NCBI GenBank assembly: GCA_006503535.1
Contig: QYRS01000001.1
Span: forward strand, 4,340,001 to 4,404,000
Direction: 5' to 3'
Source: Arthrinium phaeospermum
Taxonomy: Eukaryota; Ascomycota; Sordariomycetes; Amphisphaeriales; Apiosporaceae
Length of the DNA: 64,000 nucleotides
The translations under genes and the position numbers were made by a program. The notes beneath the pieces are model-generated. The model made no database searches and had not been told where the DNA came from. It worked only from the letters and a program-made list of their open reading frames with translations. Below are positions 34,555 to 44,684 of the stretch, one piece after another. Numbering within the stretch: the stretch's first letter is position 1; every line of letters starts with the position of its first letter.

Positions 34555-35151
34555 TGGTAGTATAAATATCAATACCTAATACCCTAAATATTGTTCCTAT
34601 ACAAATGAAAATCTATATCCATTTCACATTACGGAGCAACCACGGCTTATCGTTGTCACTGCTTCAAGGATGCTTATATGTACTTTTTTCATGTTGTTTG
34701 GTATTGATGGGGTCATGAATAAATCGTTTCTGTACATCTTTTTGTTCCTTGGAAAGAGACCTCTCTAACCAGAAACCACCCAAGGGTTGCACCGTATTTA
34801 TACAATAAGAAACCCAAAACGCCGGCCACAGCAGCGTCGACTCTTCGAACGCTTGCTTGTAGCTTATGATTCTGTTTCGTTACAACCCGTACCAGCCAGC
34901 CCCCGGTCATTAGTCTTGAATCTAAGAAAGGTATATCTTGCACTCCTGCAGATACCTTATCTAGTATATCATGCTCGCGATCCTCCTAGTGAATCTCGGA
35001 CACCTTGCAGTTCATCGCTTGCTTGTAGCTTATGATTCTGTTTCGTTACAACCCGTACCCAGCCCTCCCGGTCATTAGTCTTGAATCTAAGAAAGGTATA
35101 TCTTGCACTCCTGCAGATACCTTATCTCAGTATATCATGCTCGCGATCCTC
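34555..35151. other. 3' region of the chelatase-like gene and of GDA1, with a duplicated block
   Basis: Contains the left copy of a 166-bp direct duplication (see separate entry); otherwise no gene. Confidence 0.6.
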
Positions 35152-35183
35152 CTAGTGAATCTCGGACACCTTGCAGTTCCATC
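34850..35183. repeat. 166-bp direct tandem duplication with indel differences
   Basis: 34850-35015 recurs from 35016 to about 35183. The copies differ by a few single bases or run-length changes (for example CCCCCGG against CTCCCGG, TCTAG against TCTCAG). The right copy contains the last codons and stop of GDA1; the left copy duplicates them downstream of the gene. Confidence 0.85.
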
Positions 35184-36872
35184 CAGAGTTCTTGGCCAGG
35201 AGAGGCAGACTGAAGAGCGATTAGTTAGCAACGAATCAACAGAGTAGGATTTTCAGGGGAAACTGGTAACTTACCTAGCACCAAGGCACCAACCCAACTC
35301 ATTGCCCTTGAGCTTTGGCGATGCGGACTTCTCGGTCAATAGGCATGTCGTAGCCAGTGTGTAGGAGACCGATCATGAAGTTGAGGTCCAAGCAGTACTC
35401 GCCACGGTCGCGGAGCTCCTCCAGGGCACCAGGGATGCTACCGAAGACCTCCCAGGCCTTCTCGCCGCCGCACACCGCGTTGGTGAGATCGTGGAGCTCG
35501 CAGGGTGAAGGAGTCGGGCATGCCGAGGGGCTTGAGGCGGTCGTAGAAGAAGGAGAAGACGTAGACGTCCTCCTTGGCAAAGGTCTTGGCGAGCGAGGGC
35601 TGGTGGACACCGTTGAACGAGCAGGGCGCGAGGTGCAGGAGGCGTCCTTCTTCAGGATGCGCTCGGCCATGCTGCGGCACTGAGCCGGAGCAGGAGTCGC
35701 GGGGCCGGTCATGTTGACCTCGATCTTGCCCTTGCCCAGAGGAGCGTGGTTGTCGCCCAGATCGCCTTGATCGCGTCGGACTGGCCGGCGTTGATGCAGG
35801 GGTTCACGATGGGCTGGTTGAGCCAGGCGTTGTCAGTCTGGCCCTTGGCAATGTCCTCGATCAGGTTCAGATGAATGGAGTTGCGGGCAGCCATCAGACC
35901 GTAGCCCAGGTGAGAGTGCTGGTACAGCTCAAAGTTGCGGCACCAAAGGCAAGCTTGTACTTGTGGTCGCCCTCGGCCATCTTCTCGGGCATACCGCCGT
36001 TAGCCGTCCCTTAAAGGTAGGCTCGAAGACAATCTGCGTAGAACCGCCGCCAAGGTCGAAAATGGCAGCAGTGGGGCTCTGGTCAGGGCCGCCAATCTTG
36101 CCGAGCAGGTAGTTTGTCGTGATCCGCGTAGACACCCTCGTCGGAGCCGTCCATGATAGCGACACCGTTCTCCTCACGAGAGACCACGGGGAAGGGGTAG
36201 TCTTTCTCCAGGTGGTTTCGGACAGACTCGAGGATCTTGTCGCTCGCCTCGGCGCCAATCATGCGCAGACCAGCAGTCGCCTTGACGGCGACAGGGCTGC
36301 ATCCCTTGAGCTTGTCGGGGACGGTCTTCATGGCAACGGCCATCAAATCATCCAGGGTCTTCGCGGCGGCAATGGGGTCATCCTTATACTTGCTCAGGCC
36401 ACCAACACTCTTCTCGGTCATCATGAACTCCTCCTTCTCGAGCTCGGGAGTAGGGCCACAGTTGTTGAACTTGTACACGTGGATTCGAGATCCGGTGCTG
36501 CCGGCGTCGATCATGAGGACATATTGGATAATCGGCTTGTCCTTGGAGATGGACTTTGTACACGGTGCCGTAGGACGAGTCGGAGGGAGTCTGGCCCTTG
36601 GTGGATGTCGAAGGGGCGACGCCGGTGTAGATGTCTGCGCCTCTCGGGGAGAAGTAGTAGAAGAGGAAGATCAGAAACACAACGATCGCGGTGGTCTTTA
36701 ACCACCGCGCCTTTTGTGCTGAGTTCATCCCGGCAGGTGGTAATTTCTCCAGGATGCCGGTTTCACCGCGGTGCGGATGCTGTGCGTAATTGTTGTCGTA
36801 GCGGCCGGGTTTCTCGTGAGGATCTCGAGCAGGCACCTGCTTCGTCGGTAACGAGACTGATGTACGTCGCAT
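35152..36872 (-). CDS. GDA1: Golgi guanosine diphosphatase (GDA1/CD39 family), frame-broken
   Basis: Type II Golgi membrane enzyme that hydrolyses GDP to GMP, allowing GDP-mannose import for glycosylation. Seen: a cytosolic tail starting [18 protein letters not shown], then a transmembrane helix [13 protein letters not shown]. The apyrase conserved regions are in order: [26 protein letters not shown], a region near EGVYA / ITTNYLLGK, and [15 protein letters not shown]. Later come [26 protein letters not shown] and MPDSFTLxELHDL. A last intron (GTAAGT donor, CAG acceptor, about 35213-35273) precedes a short exon ending KVSEIH at 35152. At least seven single-base frame breaks lie between 35500 and 36550. 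All family motifs survive in one frame or another, which argues for sequence error rather than decay. Divergent from the DeSI gene. Confidence 0.9.
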
Positions 36873-38063
36873 AAAGACAGCTAGATCAAACCACTTGCCC
36901 CTTTGCCGAAAGGGACGTGGGGTTAGAGGGTAGACAAGGACGGAAACGAGCGTGGAGGGGGAAAAGAAGAAGAAAAGGAACGACGGGCAGTCAGGAATTA
37001 ACTGCGACAACCGACGTTGATTAAAACCTTAGGCTGGGGAAAGTCGGACAAGAACGGGGAGGTGCAGGAGGAGGAGTCGGTAGGACCAGACACGCTTCCA
37101 ATTCTAAATAAGGGAAAGAATCGACTTCGGATGCTGACTAGTAGGGAGGGAGCGAGAAGAAGGCGGGTAGGAGTGCATATGTTGGATGGAGTATGCAATC
37201 TCGAAGAATTTCCTCATCTACATTGTACATTATCTGTTCCCTCCAGGGCCAATCCAAGCCAAGGCTAATCTGGCATGCTGTACTATTCGCCGCATCCTTC
37301 CCAATGCCCTCCCAAGCAAGCTGAAAAAGTGGGAATCTTCCCCCCTTTGCACTGCTTTTAGCACTTTGTTCTCCCCCTTAGGACCTGGGACGCGCAACAA
37401 GACGATCTGCCCCAATTAAAGGGATCCCTGGCATTACTGCGCAGAGAAAAGGGGACTCGAGGCGACAGCTGAATCGCTAAGCCGGTCGCCAAGCCGCTGT
37501 CGGCTTGCGATCCTGAAATTGAATTGATGTACTTACATAAACTCATGCTTTACGTACATGGATAGGAGTAACTATAAGAATATATTCGCATATAAATTCT
37601 ATTCTGCTTGGCTTCCTATAAAACTGAAAAGAATTTTACCAGCTTGAAAACGGTAGTTTCCATCATCGAAATGCCATCCAATTCGTCTGTGTGATCTTGA
37701 AGCTGCACCTTCAGACGGCCCGGCCCCACTGTTAGCCTATTAGGTCCTTCGGGGAACCTTCCAGCGATCTGATGGATTCTAGAAATCGCTGACGTGACGT
37801 ACAAGAAGCCGCTGCCTTTGTGCCACCTTGTGACTTGGGAGTTCAGGATTTTGACCATACAACATCACTCAACGTCTTCGTGATTGCCTAGTCTTGTTTC
37901 TACTCGAGACAAAATTCAAATACCAGTTGCTTTGATATCTCCCATATTGCCGCGATCCTTTTTCTCGTTTTTACTTTCATTACCACGTTTCTACACCGAC
38001 AAGCCTAGAAAGCCTCGAAGGGTGTAAGTCGCATTGCCATCCTCTGAGCACGTGCACGCAAGC
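36873..38063. other. Divergent promoter region GDA1 / DeSI gene
   Basis: 1.2 kb without a gene; presumed promoters and 5' UTRs of the two divergent genes. Confidence 0.5.
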
Positions 38064-39887
38064 ATGGATGTCCATCTGCTGGTATACGACCTGTCCAACG
38101 GGCTTGCCCGTCAGATGTCTATGGCTCTACTAGGCTTTCAACTCGATGCTGTCTATCACACATCGATAGAGTTAGACGGCACCGAATGGGTTTATGATGG
38201 CGGCATCACACTATTCGCCCCGGCACTTCGCATCTGGGACAAGCCCTGCAACGAATTCACCTTGGCAAGACCAGCTACCCATGGAGGTGATTATAGAGTA
38301 CGTGGACTCGTTAAGGGATATATTTACGGCTCAGGTAGGCTTTGATATGGACCATGCCCCTGTTGGCGGGAATTAACCACTTCTCTAGGCTTACGACTTA
38401 TTCAAACACAACTGCAACAACTTCAGCAAACGACTTTGCTACGTTCCTGGTAGGCAAGGGGATTCCGGAGCATATCAGCAACATGCCACAAGCCGTGCTC
38501 GAATCTCCTTTCGGCAAGATGATGTTGCCACAGCTCGAGCAGATGGTGAATGCCAAGAAGGCTCAGCAAGGCGGCCTTTCTAGGTATCCAAACTGACCCG
38601 CGAGCTGGTCCATCAGGTACGGCATCATCAGCGCGCCCAGTAGTCGAGACGAACGGCGGGCACCATGTTGGACACGCAACTGGTACCGTAAGAGACGTTT
38701 CGACGGCGACAGCTGGACGCGTTGCTCGAGAACGCAAAGAAGACATGCGCGATTATCTTCTTTACGTCGGCAACATGCCCGCCGTGTAAGACACTGTACC
38801 CTATTTACGACCAGCTCGCCGCAGAGCATGGTGACAAAGCAACCTTGATCAAGGTTGATACGTCATTGGCATTTGACATTGGCCAACAATACAACATCAG
38901 CGCGACCCCGACGTTCATCTCTTTCTTGGGGCGAGCAGCAAGAGCGCTGGATGGGCGCCGACGCGAGCAGACTCAGGGGAACTTTGGGACTTCTAGTACA
39001 AATGGCGGCGCCATCATCCACACCAGATGCTGAACTTGCAGCGTTTTGCCGATCCGGAGGTCCACCCAGTCTTGTACGAGAAGGTGCCGCCGCTGGACAA
39101 GCTTATGACAAAGATGAACTCCGATGATCCTGCCGTCCTTGGATTGAAGCTCTTTATCGAGGCAAGAAAGGCCGAGGGCCCGGCCCAGGCGACAGTTTCT
39201 GATTTACACGGATTCGCCAACTACCTAGACAATGCTCTGAAAGAGCTACCCGTTGAGGTCATGTTTGCCGTGGTGGATCTCTTCCGAACCGCCCTCGTGG
39301 ATCAACGTGTCAGCGGGTTTTGCCGAAGAATCTGGCTACAAGTCTATCATCAGCATCCTTGACTACGTCAACAACCAAGCAGCATGCCCGTATGCACTGC
39401 GCCTTGTGACTCTGCAGATGACGTGCAATCTGTTCTCAAGTCCGTTGTTTGTGGACCAGATCTTGACCCAAGCTACTCTACGGAATCCTATAACGCAACT
39501 GGTCTCGACGAGCTTCCTCGATGAAAAGCATACCCCTGTGCGAGTGGCCGCCGATCATTGCTTTTCAACCTGGCCTCGACTCCCTGAGAAGGAGGCAAAA
39601 CGTTGGAAGATGTACTGCCCGAGGCCGATCAGGTAGAAACTGGCAGCCTCGATGCTTGAGGCGATCTCGCAAGAGGAGGAGTCGGCCGAAGCTCTTCATG
39701 GGATGCTTCTGGCGCTGGGATATCTTGGGTACTGTATGCCCTTGGAGGGAGAGCTCATTGACCTCCTCCGAACAATGGATGCCCAAGGAACGGTGTCGTC
39801 GAAGGCGGACAAGTTCCCGAAAGAGAAGGACTTGATTACCGAGGTTGGATCCCCGAGTTATTGGGCAACGGGTTGAAGAGGAAGTAG
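38064..39887 (+). CDS. PPPDE (DeSI)-thioredoxin-PUL three-domain protein
   Basis: PPPDE peptidases (DeSI family) remove SUMO or ubiquitin; PUL domains bind the Cdc48/p97 segregase; the thioredoxin fold suggests a redox or docking role. Seen: the PPPDE domain starts at the first ATG (MDVHLLVYDLSNGLARQMS) with the catalytic His32 in AVYHTSI. After an intron (about 38335-38391) comes the catalytic cysteine in FKHNCNN. The thioredoxin domain around 38720-38930 has IIFFTSATCPPCKTLYPIYD (CPPC active site). The PUL domain follows (FIEARKAEGPAQATVSDLHG; ILDYVNNQAACPYALRLVTL; EALHGMLLALGYLGYC), ending LLGNGLKRK at 39887. Single-base frame breaks lie near 38205, 38578, 38690, 38930, 39050, 39300, 39550 and 39640. 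A full-length copy of a known fungal architecture. Confidence 0.85.
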
Positions 39888-40241
39888 ACTCAGTATCACA
39901 AGCTTTAGAGGTACCTAGACTTGAGCCTCGCTACCGGCTCGTACTTGTAGATTAGACCAGGTAGATGTGTAAGTGGCGTTTGGGCCGTTTTCTAGACTAC
40001 CGCATACCAAGCAATTGCAGTCACTGACTGGTCAGGCTACTGGTAACGTGTTGCTTGCAAGGGTTCTGTGACCTGATCGCGCTGGTCTGCCTGCCGTCCC
40101 GTCGCAAGCGGGCGGGAAAATCGATATCCAGATCACAACCCTTGTGTCTTCTTGTCTCACCCGAGCCTCTTAATATGTCTGCAACAAAACGCAGGTACCA
40201 TCCCTGTTTGTGCCCCTGGTGCAGATCAATTGGGCAGGCAC
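39888..40241. other. Intergenic, about 350 bp
   Basis: Between the DeSI and kinesin genes on the same strand; no feature seen. The kinesin frame stays open upstream to about 40152, so its start may lie further left. Confidence 0.45.
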
Positions 40242-42434
40242 ATGCCACGTCAAGGCGGCGCGCGCGGGATGCAGCTGCCCTGGCAACCAAAAATCAACAA
40301 AGCGGGTCTCCCCAGCCAACCCACTTTCTTGGGCGGCGGTGGGCACAAGTCACTCCAGATGTACGGCGCATTCCTGAACTTGCGATTTCGCGACACCATT
40401 GACGACATTTGCAAATCGTTATCTGAGCTCCTGCGCGATTCTGGAATGCTGCATGCCGTTGCCTTGCAAACAATCCACCGAAACACGGACAATAACAGCA
40501 GCCTCAGCATTAGCAGCAGCGCCAGCACCAGCAGTAATATGGCTCCCCACCACCGGCACTCGATGCTCGCAGTACCTCAGTCGTCTGCTTCCACTCCTTC
40601 GTTGCGTTCGCGCGATGGGTTTCTACCGCCGCATATGAAGATGGTGGACGGCGGTGGCAATGTCAAGGTGGTGGTCAGAGTGAGGGCATTTTTGCCAAGA
40701 GGTATGTTTGCCATACAATCTTACTATTCCATGTAATGACGCCGATGGCGATCTACAAGATTGAAGCTGATTGAGATTACGTTTTGAGAAGGAGAAGGAT
40801 TGCTTGATAAGCATGGATCCCCACGCAGATGACCACCCTCCATGTGCCTTGCGACGAAGACCCTGGGAACACCCATGCGAAGGTCGCAAGATCGAGGAGA
40901 AGTCGTTTACTTTCGACAACTCGTTCTGGAGCCACGATCGCAAAGATAGGCACTATGCGGAGCAGGAGGACGTTTACAACTGCTTGGGTGAGGAGTTTCT
41001 GGACCACAACTTTGAAGGCTACCACACATGCATCTTTGCATATGGTCAGACCGGGTCCGGAAAATCGTACACCATGATGGGAACCCCGACCAGCCAGGAC
41101 TGATCCCTAGGACTTGCGAGGATCTCTTTCAGCGCATCGAAGCTGCGCAGCAGGAAACCCCCAATATTTCCTACCACGTCCGCGCTTCGTACTTTGAGGT
41201 CTACAACGAACATGTCCGCGATCTCCTGGTCCCCGTTCGCCCCAACCAACCACCTTATTACCTGAAGATCCGCGAGTCGCCAACCGAAGGTCCTTACGTA
41301 AAGGACCTGACGGATGTGCCTGTTAGGAACATCGGGGAGATTTTACGGTACATGAAGATGGGTGATGGATCGCGAACGACAGCCAGCACCAAGATGAACG
41401 ACACAAGTAGTCGTAGTCATGCGGTTTTCACCATTATGCTCAAGCAAATCCACCACGACATGGAGACGGACGAAACGACAGAGCGCAGTTCGAGAATTCG
41501 CCTGGTCGATTTGGCAGGAAGCGAGCGCGCGAAGTCGACCGAAGCGACGGGTGCGCGCCTGAGAGAAGGCAGCAACATCAACAAGTCTCTTACTACGCTG
41601 GGTCGCGTCATTGCAGCCTTGGCCGATCCGAAGCAAGGCCGATCGAGCGGAAAGCGGAGCAAGGACATTGTGCCGTACAGAGACTCGATCTTGACGTGGC
41701 TGCTCAAGGATTCCCTCGGCGGCAACAGCAAGACGGCCATGATCGCCTGTATTGCGCCATCGGACTACGATGAAACTTTGTCTACTCTTCGATATGCCGA
41801 CCAAGCCAAGCGCATTCGTACTCGTGCCATCGTCAATCAGGATCACATCTCTACTGCGGAGCGTGATGCCCAGATTGCTGCCATGGCCGAGGAGATCCGG
41901 GTTCTACAACTCAGCGTCGCGGATACCCGAAGGCGCGAAAAGGACCACAAGGACAGCGAGGAACGCCTGGAGGAGTACCAGAACCGCGTCGTTGCGATGC
42001 AGCGTCTCATGGAGGAACGCAGTATGGTCTCCGAAGGCAAGATCCGCAGTCTGCAGACCGAGAACGAGGCGTTGCGACTTCACCTCAAGCTGGCGCTCGA
42101 GAGCTTGAAGAACCCGATCCCCGAAGTGGTGGTTAATGAGAAACAGGCCCAGGGAGGCGAAGCGGGCAAAGAGAATGAGGACCCTAACGGTGAAGAAGAA
42201 GAAGAAGAAGCCGACGACAAGAATGACGACGATTCGCTGGTTGACGAGGCCTACTACGACGATGAAGACGACGGTTATTCGTCCGAGATTCAAGAGGACA
42301 AGGCAAATGACATGCAAGACTACATGCAAGAGCTTCTCCAGGACCTGTCACTGTTCAGGCGCAAGATTGGCGATGACAAGGGCCGGTTTTTGGACGAGAA
42401 GTCCCGGAATCCACTTGGTGTCCGAGCTTTGTGA
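40242..42434 (+). CDS. Short kinesin-3 family motor (Unc104/KIF1-related)
   Basis: Plus-end-directed microtubule motor head of the kinesin-3 class. Seen: a non-motor N-terminal extension with Ser-rich stretch (about 135 aa), then the motor from [14 protein letters not shown]. An intron begins with GTATGT at 40701. The P-loop [13 protein letters not shown] is near 41045, followed by [14 protein letters not shown], switch [14 protein letters not shown] and switch [49 protein letters not shown] and [12 protein letters not shown] complete the motor. A short coiled coil and an Asp/Glu-rich tail end at 42434. No FHA, KIF1B or PH domain follows, unlike full Unc104; this fits the fungal Nkin3-type short subfamily. 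Frame breaks lie near 40780, 40850, 40880 and 41075. The start is the first in-frame ATG and is uncertain. Confidence 0.85.
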
Positions 42435-42781
42435 GGATGATGGTTTGAGGAGGGGGCATAATGTTAGGTGGTGCTGAGGGCCCTTTGAAAGCAGACATGG
42501 CAACATTTGTATTGTGGATAGCGCGTATGGTGTTCTGGAGTATTTGTCAGTCGGTCAGTCAAGGGGAGAGGACACACTTGCGACGAAAGATTGTTGGTTA
42601 TCCTGTTGGATAACCCCGAACGTTGAATGGGGGATGATGTTATGGACTTTAGGATAGATGATACCTACTTTATGAACACTTGACTTTTCTTCTTCGCGCC
42701 CCTTAACTCACTTGCTTCCAGCTTTTTCTATTCCCTCCGGCTATTTCTCTAGGCCATGTGAATTCGGTACGGGGGTCTCAT
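42435..42781. other. Intergenic between convergent kinesin and JmjC genes
   Basis: About 350 bp of 3' sequence, no feature seen. Confidence 0.5.
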
Positions 42782-44684
42782 CTAGGCGCCCGGTGTCTCG
42801 GAAATTGAGTTCATGTTGCGAACGAAGGAGACCAACGGGTATAAAGGTCCGCTGAACTCCATATCGTACCTGCGGCGAAGTCAGTAAGAGACGGATCTGA
42901 ATAGTAGTACCCCTGACAAGAAAAGGTTCGAGCTTACCAGTAATTCACGGCAATGCATACTCCTTCTTCGTTACATGATTGCGACACCTTATGGTACCTG
43001 AAGGAAAAGGGGGTTGGTTGTGAGTAACGTGTTTGATCATGCAGTGTGGGAATACCAAGATTACCTACCACATGGCCGGCAGGTAGAACATGTCTCCGGT
43101 TCCAGCGTCACCCGCATCGGGGTCGCCAGGTGGGAATACTTGGTCGCGTTGACCTGGTCGTTGTCCGGGTCCCAGGTCGCAAAGGGGACGTCGTCGGCTT
43201 CTTCCATGACCAGCTCGAGGCTACTACCGCTGCTACTACTGCTGTTGTCGCCATCGTTGTTTTCGTGGTCAGGGGGGGGACAGGGGCGGCGGGCGTAGTG
43301 GGCGGGCCGGAGCGGCCGCTCGTGGACGCAGGGCTGGCAGAGCGGGGGCAGCAGGACGAAGTGCTTGCGCCCCGCGACCTGGACGTAGACGTTCTCGTAG
43401 TTGTCCGGTGGAGGGCCGTCACGGACCGCGCGTTGCCGATCCACAGGTTGATGGCGTCGGGGTCCTGCTGCAGGGCGATGCGGGCAAAGGGCACGGAGCG
43501 CTGGACCTGGTCGAAGAGGCGCGGTACTCGTGCCGCAGGTTGTCGTTTTTGGGTGGTTTGTGGGGTCAGGTTAGGATAGGCTGGGTGGGTGGGTGGATGA
43601 CGATTCGGTTCGGTTCAGGTAGGGGCTCTTGGGTAAGAGGCTAGTGTACATAGGAAAGAAAAAGGGGGGATGGTGGGTGACGGTTAGGTAGGGAGGTAGG
43701 TACATAGGTAGGTGCTCTTCGGTTAGGGCTAGTGTAGGAAAGAAAAAAAGGGGGGGGAGGGGGAGGAGGGGGGTGAAGGAGTCCCTGAAGAGAGACATAA
43801 GTGCAGAGGGGGTCCCCGTCGAAAGAGACAGAAGTGCATGTGCATGCTGCAGACAAGACAACTCGTAGCAACTAGGGGTCATAGTTCCTAGCGCGACGCC
43901 AGCTCAGCCGTATAAATGGAAATAATTGGAATCCTTCCATATGCGGCCGGGCGATTCGAGTGCCCAAGGCAGATCGAGTGCCATATCTGGCAAGGAGGTA
44001 TGGATCGCCGTATCATCGTGGTAAAGCTGCGATGAGGAACTATGACCCCCACGAGTTCTAGACAGCCTGGCTTCTTCTGGCCTGCCACCTTCTATGTAGC
44101 TTGGCTGGGACGAAGGATGATTAGGGGCTCAGGGGGAGGAGGGGGGTATTTGCCACCTTCAAAAAGATGGTTTAAGCGGTGAGACAGGAAGAAGTCATGT
44201 ACGTACGGGTTTGGGCATATCTAATCTCTGACCCTCGGAAGCCTGGATCGGTCTCCTGCTTCGTCAGGTATTCAATGAAGTCCGGGAAGGACTGATCTTC
44301 TTCGTGTGGTTTGGCGAAAACAGTATTGCCATGTTCATCGAGTGTAGGAGCATCTGCATTTCTGTCATGGGGACAAGTAGGTCAGGGACAAATTCTACAT
44401 TTCTCTACAGAGGCGGAAAAAAAGAGACCAACCCGAGCGGCGTCACGGCAACATTGACATGATCTTGTAGGAACCGAGTCAGATACTCGACGTTCCACGT
44501 CCTGGTCGCCTGCCAGTCGCGAGCCCCTCCCCGAACCACAAAGGGGGTGTTGCGGGCGACATAGCGCATGAACTCCAAAGGGCTGGGCTCTTCGGTCAAC
44601 TCCTCCACCAGACGAGTTCAACTCGTGGTACGTGGTGATAAGCTCCGCGATGGGGTCAGATTCCTGAACCGCTGCTGCCGCCAT
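42782..44684 (-). CDS. JmjC (cupin_8) hydroxylase, JMJD7-like
   Basis: Fe(II)/2-oxoglutarate oxygenase; the animal relative JMJD7 is a lysyl hydroxylase of DRG GTPases. Seen: exon 1 from MAAAAVQESDPIAELIT through PSPLEFMRYVARNTPFVVRG and FLQDHVNVAVTPLG. Exon 2 carries ADAPTLDEHGNTVF and ends IRYAQT at 44207. The catalytic exon has LWIGNARSVTALHR followed by DNYENVYVQVAGRKHFVLLPP (HxD iron ligands; the frame breaks right at the Asp). Then come VTLEPGDMFYLPAMW, joined across an intron to YHKVSQS (third ligand His) and VCIAVNYWYDMEFSG, ending at 42782. Between exon 2 and the catalytic exon lie about 655 bp that start with GTACGT but have no AG at the expected end. Frame breaks near 43085, 43405, 43525 and 44610. 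Confidence 0.8.
43620..43790. repeat. Imperfect direct repeat with poly-A/poly-G tract in the JmjC gene spacer
   Basis: A motif of the form TAGGxGCTCTTxGGTTxAG...GCTAGTGTA...GGAAAGAAAAAG followed by a G run occurs at about 43618-43668 and again at about 43707-43760. Both lie within the unusual 655-bp interruption of the JmjC gene. Confidence 0.6.
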
